From assembly GCA_949741925.1 (NCBI GenBank), contig CATJOY010000014.1, forward strand, positions 1 through 36,505: 36,505 nucleotides of DNA, given 5' to 3'. This document shows positions 1 through 8,317 of the stretch, piece by piece; the first letter of the stretch is position 1, and every line of letters starts with the position of its first letter. Both the position numbers and the translations under genes were made by a program. The notes beneath the pieces are model-generated. The model saw only the letters and a list, made by a program, of their open reading frames with translations. It made no database searches and had not been told where the DNA came from. The DNA comes from an uncultured Desulfovibrionaceae bacterium. GTDB taxonomy: Bacteria > Desulfobacterota > Desulfovibrionia > Desulfovibrionales > Desulfovibrionaceae.

Positions 1-512
1 CCGCGGGCCGCATATCCATCCAGATTCTCGGGATCAACTGTTTTCCCCTCCGGCAACAGCAGACGGCGAGGCAACCCCTGACTGAGGTTAAGAACAAGAT
101 CCCAACCAAAATCCCAGTCCCGGCCGTGCGGTGAACCAGGTCCGCTATCCCCGAGCCTGTCGCGCGCGGCCTCATCCAACGGTACAGTACGTCCCAAAAG
201 AAAACGGCAGGCTTCCACCAGAAAACCACTACAATTGAGCCCCGCTGTTTTGAACAGGCGTGATCTTTCCGCAAACAAGGTAAAGCGTCCTTGCTCGTCG
301 ATTGCTCCGTCAGGGCGGTAAGCAACACCCGTCAGGGCACTCACCACGGAGTCAAGATCCTTGGCCCGGGCTAATGCCGGAAGCTCGTCAGGAATAGGCA
401 GTTCCACACCGGAATCAACCAAGGGTATGAGGCCTGCGGTCGATGTTCCCGGAAAGACCGGCGCCAACATTGTCAGAAAAAGAAAAAAACAGAGTGTACG
501 CTGAAGAATCAT
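1..512 (-). CDS. Secreted NlpC/P60-like protein, C-terminus cut by window edge
   Basis: The open frame runs from an ATG at 512 to the left edge, giving 170 codons without a stop. Residues 1-25 form a signal peptide (hydrophobic FFLFLTMLAPVF stretch). Around residues 60-105 a stretch reads LTGVAYRPDGA, then GLNCSGFLVEAC, which resembles the N-terminal part of NlpC/P60 cysteine peptidases, where a Cys follows G/D in a DCSGF-type motif; the candidate nucleophile is Cys94. The catalytic His would lie further on, so a HGRDWDFGWD segment near residue 130 may or may not be relevant. If the family guess is right, it would cut cell-wall peptides in the periplasm. The family call is by eye and moderate; the secreted, coding nature is firmer. 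Confidence 0.65.
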   Translation of the reverse strand, partial: MILQRTLCFFLFLTMLAPVFPGTSTAGLIPLVDSGVELPIPDELPALARAKDLDSVVSALTGVAYRPDGAIDEQGRFTLFAERSRLFKTAGLNCSGFLVEACRFLLGRTVPLDEAARDRLGDSGPGSPHGRDWDFGWDLVLNLSQGLPRRLLLPEGKTVDPENLDGYAAR

Positions 513-674
513 CACTGTTCCTTATCCAGCACCCATACGCTGGTGTTATGCCGCTTGCGTTCTGATGTTCATCCCGCATCGTTCGCCCTCATACGCCTCC
601 GGATTCCCCCCTTCAGGCCTTCAATCGAGAGCCTGCCCTTCCGAAAAAAGCTCGACAACGCGGCGGGGGGCCCC

Positions 675-1718
675 TCAAAACAACGCAGTCAGGATGGAAA
701 TGAACAAGGTAAAGTAGAGCTGCCGGACGGCGTGGACTGTAGCCAAGGCCAGCCTATCATATCCGGTCATATCCAGGTCTTGAGAAATAGCCAGCATATC
801 CGTAGTCCGGCCGGGCGCGGCGCTCATCCAACTGAGTTCTTTACTCCAGCCGTATAGCCTTCGGAGAATCCCGGCCGCCGCCAAACCCGTTCCCAGAATA
901 TATATAATGCTGAACACAAAGGGGGTCAGGCGACTCACAAGAAAACTTCCTATATCTGGAGTAATGCGGATGCCCAGCAGAAGCCCTGCCAGACACTGCG
1001 CCAAAACCCCCACGGAAACAGGAAACGAGATCTCCCCGGCCCGGGCCCAGGCCATGCGCGAGGCAGCGACCAGGATGAAAGCCCCCAGGAGCGATCCCAG
1101 AGGATGGTTGGTGAAACTACCGCAATACGCCCCAAGAGCAGCCGGACCGAACAGGATCAGGAAAGAAAGGGCATCGCTGCCGGGCCTGGCTGCATATTTT
1201 TTGCCGGGCGCTCGATTTTTTCCGTCGGGCATTCTGCTGCGGGCCAAAATGATAGGCGTAGCCACCAGAATACACAGCTGCCGCACCATATGGAGCAACA
1301 TGACGGTGACGCCATCCCGTCCTGTGGCTCCTGCCAATACAATGACATCTTGAATTCTACCCGGCGTGGCGGCAAGGGCTGCGGTCAGCGGGTCAAAACG
1401 ACTGAAATGCACCAGACAAAAGCAAAAGGGCACGGCAGCGGCGGTGAAAATACTGACCACAACCAATGAAGGCCGCCAGATGCCGAGTATTTCCCGCCAA
1501 AAGCGTCTATTCACGCACTGGCCGAGCATAGCCCCAAGCATTCCCTGGAGCAAAAACAACACCAAAGGGGGAAAATCATGAGGCAGATCCGCGAGATTGA
1601 CGGTCAGAGCCGTGGCAATGGTTGCGCCCAGCAGGGAACCACCCGGAATACGCAAAGCATGACCGGCAAGACCTCCGCCGAGGGCTGCGGAAAGTATCCA
1701 GAACGCAGTGGGAACCAT
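675..1718 (-). CDS. AbrB-family inner-membrane protein (AbrB duplication type)
   Basis: This 347-residue protein is almost entirely membrane segments, about ten, arranged as two similar halves. Each half has the family pattern: a GGxxGxxLRxPGGxLLGA-like start and an AATPGRIQDVIVLA segment (first half, near 115-130) matched by SAAPGRTTDMLAISQDL (second half, near 300). This is the AbrB/ammonia-monooxygenase-labelled membrane family, whose substrate is not established; despite its name it is not the Bacillus AbrB DNA-binding regulator. The ATG at 1718 has a modest AGG-type ribosome site. It lies downstream of the aminotransferase but behind that gene's terminator, so it is probably transcribed separately. 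Confidence 0.85.
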   Translation of the reverse strand: MVPTAFWILSAALGGGLAGHALRIPGGSLLGATIATALTVNLADLPHDFPPLVLFLLQGMLGAMLGQCVNRRFWREILGIWRPSLVVVSIFTAAAVPFCFCLVHFSRFDPLTAALAATPGRIQDVIVLAGATGRDGVTVMLLHMVRQLCILVATPIILARSRMPDGKNRAPGKKYAARPGSDALSFLILFGPAALGAYCGSFTNHPLGSLLGAFILVAASRMAWARAGEISFPVSVGVLAQCLAGLLLGIRITPDIGSFLVSRLTPFVFSIIYILGTGLAAAGILRRLYGWSKELSWMSAAPGRTTDMLAISQDLDMTGYDRLALATVHAVRQLYFTLFISILTALF

Positions 1719-1839
1719 GAAACCTGCCTGTTCTCCCCGGGAGAATGCGCTGGAGCGTTCTTTTTCATAAACGAGAAACTGTTTGCCGATACCAACGACC
1801 GTGAGCGGGGGAGCTTGCCGCCTCCCTCCCGAAGGGGCG

Positions 1840-1870
1840 AAAAAGCCGTATCCTTACTAAGGATACGGCT
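1840..1870 (-). terminator. Rho-independent terminator after the aminotransferase gene
   Basis: A perfect inverted repeat with arms AGCCGTATCCTTA and TAAGGATACGGCT (1844-1870) is followed on the minus strand by five T residues. It lies 43 bases past the stop of the aminotransferase gene and before the AbrB-family gene, so it should end the aromatic/aminotransferase transcript. Confidence 0.9.
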
Positions 1871-1912
1871 GCCATTCGGTCCTCTGCAGATCAGGCCAAG
1901 GCTCCGGAAGTT

Positions 1913-3112
1913 TCAGCAAAAAGCGCGTCTGGCGTTGCGCAATCCGGGCAGGGCGCGTCTGATCACGGCTTCATCCACACAAAAGGCCAGCCGAAAATAC
2001 CCCGGCCCGGCGAAACCGGAGCCCGGAACCGCCAACACGCGCTCTTCCATCAGGCGCTGAACAAAGGCTATATCATCACCACCCGGTGCTTTGGGGAAAA
2101 AGTAAAAGGCCCCACGCGGCATGAAAAAATCATAACCGGCTTCGCTCAACACCTCTGCCATAGCCGTGCGTCTGGCCGTATAAATAGAGGCATCCACCTG
2201 TGCGTCAAGGGCCGAGGCCATGATGTACTGGCCGATGACCGGTGGATTGACAAACCCCAGTACCCGATTAGAAAAAGTAAAGCCGGCGATGAGCTCTTCC
2301 TTACCCTGAAGCTGGGGATTGACCGCAAGATAGCCGATGCGCTCGCCGGGCAGGGAGAGATTTTTGGAAAACGAACTGGCTATGACGCTATACGGGTACA
2401 GCGGCAATAGAGAAGGAACAACCACGCCGTCATAAGTCAAAAAACGGTACGGTTCATCGGCGACCAAGAAAATGGGGCGGCCGTTCTCGCGGCTTTTACG
2501 CATCAGCAAAGCCGCCAGTTTTTCCAAATCTGCAAGGGGGTAGACCTGGCCGGTGGGATTGTTGGGAGAGTTGATGATTACGGCTCGAGTTTTAGGGCCT
2601 ATCCCCTTCTCCAAAGCATCGAAATCCAAATCAAAGGTTTCCGGCCTGGAGGGAATAGCCGTCAACGTCGCTCCATGATTACGGGCATAGAAGCCGTACT
2701 CCACAAAATACGGAGCAATGGCCGCCACTTCATCACCGGGCTCGACAACCGTGTGGAAAAGGACATTCAGGGCGCCGGCCGCTCCACACGTCAACAGCAC
2801 ATCATCACCGGTCAAGGCTATGCCTTGTTCCCGAGAAACCTGCCCGGCCACCTGGTCCCTAGCCCAAGGAAAACCGCCGTTCGGCATGTATCCGAAGGCA
2901 AAAGGCTCGGCAGCTTGAGCCAATACGCCCTTGAGCGCCTCCCCAACCTTACCTGGCGCAGGTAAATCCGGATTGCCCAAGCTGAAATCGCAAACAGCTT
3001 CCTCACCATATCGGGCTTTCAAGGCCGATCCGGCTTCAAACATGCGGCGTATCCAGGAGGCTCCGCTCAGTTGAGCGGCAATCTCCCCGGCAACAAGCTG
3101 TGTAGACGGCAT
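1913..3112 (-). CDS. PLP-dependent class I/II aminotransferase
   Basis: The 399-residue product is a fold-type I aminotransferase of normal length. Visible landmarks are NSPNNPTG (181-188), the cofactor-binding Asp in VADEPY (Asp219), and the Schiff-base lysine in SSFSKNLSLPGERIGY (Lys250, with the phosphate-binding Arg after it). Such enzymes move an amino group between an amino acid and 2-oxoglutarate; the exact substrate cannot be read from sequence. Its start is 11 bases after the stop of the chorismate-mutase/EPSP-synthase-like gene, so the two form an operon, which hints at an aromatic amino acid or aspartate aminotransferase role. A strong terminator follows. Confidence 0.92.
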   Translation of the reverse strand: MPSTQLVAGEIAAQLSGASWIRRMFEAGSALKARYGEEAVCDFSLGNPDLPAPGKVGEALKGVLAQAAEPFAFGYMPNGGFPWARDQVAGQVSREQGIALTGDDVLLTCGAAGALNVLFHTVVEPGDEVAAIAPYFVEYGFYARNHGATLTAIPSRPETFDLDFDALEKGIGPKTRAVIINSPNNPTGQVYPLADLEKLAALLMRKSRENGRPIFLVADEPYRFLTYDGVVVPSLLPLYPYSVIASSFSKNLSLPGERIGYLAVNPQLQGKEELIAGFTFSNRVLGFVNPPVIGQYIMASALDAQVDASIYTARRTAMAEVLSEAGYDFFMPRGAFYFFPKAPGGDDIAFVQRLMEERVLAVPGSGFAGPGYFRLAFCVDEAVIRRALPGLRNARRAFC

Positions 3113-3123
3113 ACTCCCCCCTT

Positions 3124-4869
3124 TTAGGAAGCGCGAATCCGCCGACGCGGCGCGGCAGATTCCTGTTGTTTTGGCTGCCGCTTTTCCGGCTGGAAGGCAG
3201 GCAACGCATTATACAGCGCCCAAAACGACGGGGCGATTTCCGTAACCAGGCCTGGGTTTCCCAGGCTCAAATGCCGTTTGCAGTAAGCGCATAGTGCAAA
3301 GGCCAGAGTCCACCAAAAGCTGGAACTTGTCCAAGGCCCTTCTCCCACAGGCGTCGCGGCAGCCCGCACGAAGCCGGCGTCGTCAATTTCCAACCCCAGT
3401 CGCTCATAAAAACTCTCGGCCACCTCTCGGTCAGCCACAGGCGCCCGCAGGCTCTCCGCAGCTCCTGTCAGCAGCGATAAAGCGGTAAAAGCATGGGCCA
3501 GGGGGATAAGATCGGCGTGGAAACACGCCGCATCTTCATAGCTGAAGGCCTTCCCTGAAGAATTCTCCGCATCGGCGGTTATACTTTCCGCATCAATGCT
3601 CACTGCCACATGTGCCCCGCGCAAAAGAGCTTCAGCCCGAACAGCCGCAGAGCGTTGCGCGGGCCATGTCCCCCGCAGAGAAAGCCGGCCTCCGGCAAAG
3701 GCCGGCAAGGCCAAAAGATAGGCATTAAAAACAGGATCCAGGCTCAGGTGAACATCCGGCGCGGAGCACGGGGTTTCGCTCTCCTCCGGTTCCTGAGACG
3801 GAGCCGGACGGCATACGGAAAAAAGGTTGTCACGCCAGCTCACGGCAATGCCGAAATCCTTAAAAATCGGCTCCAGGAGCCCTAAAACACGATCCATGAA
3901 CCCGGGAGATACGCTGCTGACATCAAATGCCACCGCTGTAGGCCAGGTTGCGGCGGCAGTCAATAACGCCAACAAAGTAGTTATATCCATATCGCCCGGG
4001 AGGGTCACTCTGGACGGAAGATTGCCGGAAGACTCAAGATAGGCGGGCAACCCTTTGCTCTGAGGGAGATTATGGGCCAATCGGGCCCCAAGTACCGGCA
4101 TAAACCGCCGTAGCCCGGTCAGGTCAGCCACTTTCAGGCCGGCACCGCCGGTAAAACGGGTCTTGCCGGTATCGCCGGCTGCCATAAAAACTAGCAAATG
4201 CAAAGAAAAAAGACTATCCCCCGCATAACAGACCTTATCCGGAAACGATACCCCCTCCCCTCCTGCATGGTGCAATCTGGAGGCTTCGGGCCAATTTCCC
4301 GTCCAGGAAAAGTGCGCGCCGCAGTGGTTTAGGGTTTTGACAAAATTAACCAAGGCATCGCCAAGCACAACTCCCGGAAAACTCATGGCCCTGCCCTGCG
4401 CCGCAGCGAGCGCCGCGCACAAATATACGCCAATAAGATCTACCGGGCCTGGCATCGCCAAATTCAAAGGTTTTTTCTGGGGCGACAAGATAAAACCCCG
4501 TAGGGTTTCAGCTTCTTTTGCCGTGCTGACCTGGATTTCCTGAAGCAAGGAGAAAAGCTGACGGGTGAAACGCGGATCCCGACTGAAACGGGCCGCATTT
4601 TTCTCCCAGGAGGATCGCACTTCCTTTTCCGCCTTAACCGCCTGCAAGCCGGAGGCATGATCCTTGCCGCCGCGCAGGCGCTTGAGCATAGTTGTGCGGC
4701 GGACCAGAAGTTTCATCAGGTCAACATCTATTTTCATAAGTGTTTGGGCAAGCTCAGCGGCACTGCGCTCTCGCGGGCCCTCATCATGGGCGGTCATATC
4801 CGCATTCTGACCGCTTTTGCCAAGGCCGGACCGACGGCTTGACCCTGAATGATTGTATTCCTGTGGCAT
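3124..4869 (-). CDS. Chorismate-mutase-like plus divergent EPSP-synthase-like fusion protein
   Basis: I place the start at ATG 4869 (MPQEYNH), though ATG 4797 (MTAHDEG) is equally possible; neither has a strong ribosome site. The N-terminal 90 or so residues after MTAHDEG resemble the AroQ chorismate mutase helices (MKIDVDLMKLLVRR, then AEKEVRSSWEKNA and RQLFSLLQEIQ). The remaining 400 residues resemble 3-phosphoshikimate 1-carboxyvinyltransferase (AroA) in length and repeat pattern, but the normal PGSKSxSxR loop is replaced by MPGPVDLIGVYLC and the GNAGTxxR loop by GDSLFSLHLL. So AroA activity cannot be assumed. It is cotranscribed with the downstream aminotransferase. The frame stays open upstream to 5295; see the separate entry. 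Confidence 0.7.
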   Translation of the reverse strand: MPQEYNHSGSSRRSGLGKSGQNADMTAHDEGPRERSAAELAQTLMKIDVDLMKLLVRRTTMLKRLRGGKDHASGLQAVKAEKEVRSSWEKNAARFSRDPRFTRQLFSLLQEIQVSTAKEAETLRGFILSPQKKPLNLAMPGPVDLIGVYLCAALAAAQGRAMSFPGVVLGDALVNFVKTLNHCGAHFSWTGNWPEASRLHHAGGEGVSFPDKVCYAGDSLFSLHLLVFMAAGDTGKTRFTGGAGLKVADLTGLRRFMPVLGARLAHNLPQSKGLPAYLESSGNLPSRVTLPGDMDITTLLALLTAAATWPTAVAFDVSSVSPGFMDRVLGLLEPIFKDFGIAVSWRDNLFSVCRPAPSQEPEESETPCSAPDVHLSLDPVFNAYLLALPAFAGGRLSLRGTWPAQRSAAVRAEALLRGAHVAVSIDAESITADAENSSGKAFSYEDAACFHADLIPLAHAFTALSLLTGAAESLRAPVADREVAESFYERLGLEIDDAGFVRAAATPVGEGPWTSSSFWWTLAFALCAYCKRHLSLGNPGLVTEIAPSFWALYNALPAFQPEKRQPKQQESAAPRRRIRAS

Positions 4870-5295
4870 AGGTATTTCCGTAATAATATAACCGTCGCAG
4901 CCAAGCTGCGCCAAATCGTTCAAAAAAAGCCCCGGCAATACCCGGCCCGGGCCATGGGTCCCCAAAGACGTCGCGTCCGACGGCTCGCAGAGAAGACATA
5001 TCCCGGCCTGAGTCGGGATATCTACGAGCGGCAGCGCGATTGAGAGTTCTAGCCTGAAACGCAGGGCTGAGCAAGCACAATGACCCCGGGAATAGCCGTG
5101 AGGGCAATCTCTACCAACATTTTCAGAAACCCGCCGGATCGTATGGAGCCACCCGCAGTAATCTGCATCCGCGGCTTCGGGCCCCGCAAAAAACCTGAAC
5201 AACGAAAAAAATGGTACCTGAAAAAATAGACAATGCGTACTGATAGTATTCCAAGCACCCACAGGCGGGATAAACAGAGTCGGCCTTGTGCACAT
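4870..5295 (-). other. Upstream open region of the EPSP-like gene: leader, N-terminal extension or remnant
   Basis: The frame of the EPSP-like gene remains open for 142 more codons to an ATG at 5295. Part of it looks coding (for example LPGLFLNDLAQLGCDGYIITEIP just before MPQEYNH), but the far upstream part (5295-5100) reads as low-complexity, Phe-rich sequence made from T runs (LFFQVPFFSLFRFF). A second frame (near 5258-5049) also looks protein-like up to a stop. It could be a frameshifted remnant of another gene, a regulatory leader, or a real extension. I could not assign the fragment to a family. Confidence 0.35.
4998..5021. repeat. Perfect inverted repeat in the leader of the EPSP-like gene
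   Basis: Arms ATATCCCG and CGGGATAT enclose an 8-base loop. No T run follows on either strand, so it is not a standard terminator; it may be an RNA hairpin in the leader. Confidence 0.5.
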
Positions 5296-5477
5296 GGTTA
5301 CAGCAGTATAGTCGTACTAAGGGAAAGCTATTGCCCTACCTCTATTTATTATTTAAAAGTATGCCGATTGGCCGCAGGATGAAGGAGAGCCCTTTTGCAG
5401 GATAGAGCACCGTATCTTGCTTGAGGCAAGACACGTATTTTCAGGCACAAGCAACCGATGCAACAAAGGAAAGAGAC

Positions 5478-6245
5478 ATGGAAATAGCCCCTCACATGGA
5501 ATGGTTCACAATACGCGGCTATGAAGTTGATGCCGACAATCGTTTAACTATTCAGAGCTTATGTAACTACTATCAGGAAGCCGCGGGAATACATGCCGCA
5601 GCCCTGGGTTTATCCATTGAAAAGCTGCATTCGGAGGGGGTGACCTGGGTCCTGTTCCGCATGCAGATGGAGATCGGCAGACTTCCTGCCGCCATGGAAC
5701 GTGTTGTTGTGGAAACATGGCCTGTAGGTGTGGAAGGCCTGCAATACCGACGCGATTTCCTGGCTCGTGATGACCGGGGGGAGATCGTGGGCAAAGCCGT
5801 CACCCACTGGGTCGTGGTGTCTCTGGAAAGCCGCCGGGTTGTCCGGGTGCCGCAATGTATCAGCGATGTACGCCTGGAGTTTCCGCGTACGGTTATGCCC
5901 GCTTCAGACGTTAAACTCCAGCCCCTTGATGATGAGGATACAGTGTGCCGTTTCAGAGCGCGCTTGGGAGATATGGATAGAAACCGCCATGTCAACAACG
6001 TGCGCTATCTGGACTGGATTCTTGAATGCGTGCCGGAGAATGTACGCCGTGAGAAAACGCTTTCATCCATGGATATCTGTTACAAGGCGGAATCCCGCCA
6101 AGGCGACCGGATTTCCGCACGCATCCGAGCTGCTGCAGCCCTCCCGGATGAGGCCGATTCCCTGAAATTTATTCACTGCCTTGCCCTCCAGGAGGACAAC
6201 AAGGAAGTAGCTCGGGCCCGCAGCGTCTGGCAGGCTCGCGGTTGA
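5478..6245 (+). CDS. Acyl-ACP thioesterase (FatA-like)
   Basis: The 255-residue protein has two hotdog-fold halves, as in bacterial relatives of plant FatA/FatB. The N-terminal half holds the central helix region (LCNYYQEAAGIHAAALG) and TWVLFRMQMEI; the second half has the hallmark GDMDRNRHVNNVRYLDW (about 164-180), with the catalytic Asn in HVNN. It would hydrolyse acyl-ACP in the cytoplasm to release free fatty acid. The start at 5478 is preferred over 5421 because AAGGAAAGAG sits just before it and the first 19 residues of the longer form do not look conserved. It stands alone between divergent and convergent neighbours. Confidence 0.9.
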   Translation: MEIAPHMEWFTIRGYEVDADNRLTIQSLCNYYQEAAGIHAAALGLSIEKLHSEGVTWVLFRMQMEIGRLPAAMERVVVETWPVGVEGLQYRRDFLARDDRGEIVGKAVTHWVVVSLESRRVVRVPQCISDVRLEFPRTVMPASDVKLQPLDDEDTVCRFRARLGDMDRNRHVNNVRYLDWILECVPENVRREKTLSSMDICYKAESRQGDRISARIRAAAALPDEADSLKFIHCLALQEDNKEVARARSVWQARG

Positions 6246-6310
6246 TATGGCTATAAAGTCGGCGCTTCGGGCATAAGACCACGGAAAAATGAAACCCGGA
6301 CGGAGGTAAT

Positions 6311-6348
6311 AAGGTGGGGCTCTCTGTATGTGCACAGGAGCCAACCTT
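6311..6348. other. Long bulged hairpin between convergent genes
   Basis: AAGGT, GGCTC and CTGT on the left pair in order with ACAG, GAGCC and ACCTT on the right around an ATGTGC loop, giving about 14 base pairs with small bulges. It lies 66 bases past the thioesterase stop. A weaker CCAAG/CTTGG stem followed by five T residues (6366-6397) may be the actual plus-strand terminator. Confidence 0.4.
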
Positions 6349-6485
6349 ACGGCATGCCAGGGCAGCCAAGCGGTGCAGACATTTGATCTTGGTTTTTCTC
6401 TTGCAAAACACTCTCGCGGCCTTGAGGCGTGACGTTCGCCAAGACCGCGATTCGATCGATCAAGAGAAAAAGTACAAAAAATACC

Positions 6486-6863
6486 CTATTGCTCGCGGTC
6501 TTTTTCTCCGTCAAAATCAAATGGCGATGCTTCGCCTTCCATATCCAGGGTCTCTACCTTTTCGGCAAGCCAATCCAAAATATCTCGGGCCGTATGGTAA
6601 TTCAGTATAACCTTGGAGTGAATGTGCCGGGTAATGATTTTTATATTGTTCTCCTGCGGTGACATTTCATGACCGAAGCTGCCGTCCGCGGCAACAAGTC
6701 GCTCTGAATAGGGGGGAAGTTTATCGCTTTCAGTGTAAAAATTAATTTCCACTTCTCCCTGGGAATTAATCCCCCCCCAGACACCGTGGGCATATTGCGG
6801 CGTAATGCCGGGGGTCTGCTCATATTCGTAGCGTATACGCAGAGGGAATGTATCATACTCCAT
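6486..6863 (-). CDS. Conserved-looking small protein, DUF3467-like
   Basis: The start at 6863 is set by an excellent GAGGAG site six bases upstream; a longer frame up to 6977 would need a TTG start. The 125-residue protein has the pattern QYAHGVWGGINSQGEVEINFY, then TRHIHSKVILNYHTARDILDWLAEKVE, which resembles DUF3467 proteins (a beta sheet followed by a helix that ends in a leucine-rich stretch). The C-terminus is acidic (FDFDGEKDREQ). No signal peptide or membrane segment. The function of this family is not established, and the match itself is by eye. Confidence 0.75.
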   Translation of the reverse strand: MEYDTFPLRIRYEYEQTPGITPQYAHGVWGGINSQGEVEINFYTESDKLPPYSERLVAADGSFGHEMSPQENNIKIITRHIHSKVILNYHTARDILDWLAEKVETLDMEGEASPFDFDGEKDREQ

Positions 6864-6937
6864 GAGTTCTCCTCCTCGGGCGCGGTATTCCTCGATCAGT
6901 GCCCATTGGAAATTTCCGATTGCCGCAGCTTTTCCGC

Positions 6938-7074
6938 CTACGGGAATTGTGCGGACCGCAGAAACGATGTTTCGCAAAAGCGGGCATTGTCTCGGTAACG
7001 AATCGTGTCGCCATGGAATGGGTTGAACCGTTCTCCCGGAAAATTCCAGCCATGCGTAAAAAATATGCAGCCAT
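6938..7074 (-). CDS. Candidate small protein needing a -1 frameshift at T TTT TTA
   Basis: From ATG 7074 the zero frame reads six codons and then meets T TTT TTA (7063-7057) in the phase of the classic -1 slippery heptamer. Slipping back one base opens a 39-codon frame (THGWNFPGERFNPFHGD..., ending SFLRSAQFP) that looks strikingly protein-like and ends at TAG 6940-6938. The unshifted frame gives an Arg-rich product overlapping the next gene. The GAGG before the ATG is too close to be a normal ribosome site, so this may instead be a decayed gene with a one-base loss in a T run, or chance. Confidence 0.22.
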
Positions 7075-7107
7075 CCTCAGGTTATAGAACACTAACGGCA
7101 AATTCTG

Positions 7108-7422
7108 CTATATACTGACAGCCACCAAGGAACCGCCGCGCGCCTCCGGATAGTTCAGCGGCGAAACACGCGTACCAAAACCCCGGTTGTTATCAACATG
7201 CTGGCCGAGCCGCAATCTTGCCGGAAACGCAGCCGCATGCCTTTCTATCCCCCGCTCTATTAAATCCTCGCCCTGAGCAACAACATCGTCAAGCAGCGAC
7301 GTATAAGGAGGCGGCACATACAGGGGTTCGGTACGGATATCCCGCTCGAAGCGGGGCTCCGGCAAATAGGGACTGCCGGGAGGATAGCGTTCGCTGACGA
7401 GCTCATCGAGACGTATAGACAT
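7108..7422 (-). CDS. Hypothetical protein, 104 residues
   Basis: I do not recognise the family. The start is supported by AAAGAGGA seven bases before the ATG. The protein is soluble-looking with a Pro/Arg-rich first third (ERYPPGSPYLPEPRFERDI, then PLYVPPPYTSLLDD), a helical middle (QGEDLIERGIERHAAAFPARLRLG) and a short C-terminal motif NNRGFGTRVSPLNYPEARGG. No signal peptide, cysteine motif or membrane segment. It is followed by the smaller hypothetical genes on the same strand and may be cotranscribed with them. Confidence 0.7.
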   Translation of the reverse strand: MSIRLDELVSERYPPGSPYLPEPRFERDIRTEPLYVPPPYTSLLDDVVAQGEDLIERGIERHAAAFPARLRLGQHVDNNRGFGTRVSPLNYPEARGGSLVAVSI

Positions 7423-7786
7423 TTTTTGTTCCTCTTTATTTCGCGGCGCGACGCTTTATCAAACAACGTACCGTACGTACATAAAAAACTTGAGCCTCGA
7501 AGTAAAGACAAGGCACGCATTGGCATAGGGCCGCTTTGCAATGAATGTTCTCCAAAGGGCGAGCACTACTTCCCCTCAGGAACTATGATCCCTCACGGAT
7601 TCCGGGGCCCCACAGGCGGCGGCTCGGCACGTACCGTCGAGGGTATGGAGGGTGTTGGTGAAGCATTCCTCTGGTGGAGGTCGAGGCGAGCAGCCGGCAA
7701 AATTTTACCCTGCCTGCTCTCCGCGCATCTTGACGCAAACCCCACTTATACAGCAATGTCACCGAAAAAAATAAGGAGTCTCTCCC
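7423..7786. other. Gene-free, structured interval between divergent genes
   Basis: No convincing ORF on either strand. The interval holds several inverted repeats, including CCCC-GGAA paired with TTCC-GGGG around 7571-7610 (with an inner ATCC/GGAT stem) and GAGCAG...CTGCTC near 7688-7720. It must contain promoters for the divergent genes at 7422 and 7787, but I could not pick clear -35/-10 pairs. A structured RNA is possible; I could not match one to a known family. Confidence 0.4.
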
Positions 7787-8317
7787 ATGTCCCACCAAAC
7801 CAATACCGCGCTGTATTTTGACATGGAGCTATTTCTTCATAATGCCCGGGAGACTCGCATCCAGGGACAAGAGTTAGAGTTGCTGCTCACCCGCTGGGCG
7901 GACTGGCTCCCTTCCCTACATATCCAGAAGCTTCCCGAACCGGGCGTTCTGGCAGTCTGGCTGGATGAATCCGTGGAAAAGGCGGTTGATGACGCCTGGA
8001 AGGAGTCGCCTTCTCGAAGCTTCATGCTCAATGCTCTGGCCCAGACGATGTGCATGTGTGCCGTCCACGAAGCAATCCCGGAGATAGAGGATGCCGGTTG
8101 CGCCCCTTCTCCGCTTTTTTCCGTTTCCCTCGGCAACGCGCTTAACCGAGCCGGACTCCCCTGCGCCCCGGACGGCCTGACCGTGGCCAGACGCTACGCC
8201 GTGATCACGCCGTATCCATTTAAAGGAGGCTGCGAAATATGTGCTCTCCAAGGAAACTGCCCGCAACAAAAGTCCGATAAAAACTTTTCTGTGACGTTGC
8301 CGGGACATGAACAATAA
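7787..8317 (+). CDS. Hypothetical protein with C-terminal Cys cluster
   Basis: The start is well supported by AAGGAG about eight bases before the ATG. The 176-residue protein has no membrane segment or signal peptide. The N-terminal two thirds look helical (LLLTRWADWLPSLHIQKL, then ALAQTMCMCAVHEAIPEIEDAG). Near the C-terminus KGGCEICALQGNCPQQ gives three Cys in a CxxC-x4-C spacing that could bind metal or an iron-sulfur centre, but this is only a motif guess. I do not recognise the family. It is convergent with the small RNA and Skp-like gene downstream. Confidence 0.75.
   Translation: MSHQTNTALYFDMELFLHNARETRIQGQELELLLTRWADWLPSLHIQKLPEPGVLAVWLDESVEKAVDDAWKESPSRSFMLNALAQTMCMCAVHEAIPEIEDAGCAPSPLFSVSLGNALNRAGLPCAPDGLTVARRYAVITPYPFKGGCEICALQGNCPQQKSDKNFSVTLPGHEQ

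Noticed and set aside
3124..5295. Full 723-residue reading of the EPSP-like ORF
   Set aside because: The first third is low-complexity or from mixed frames and makes it longer than the family; an internal start is more likely.
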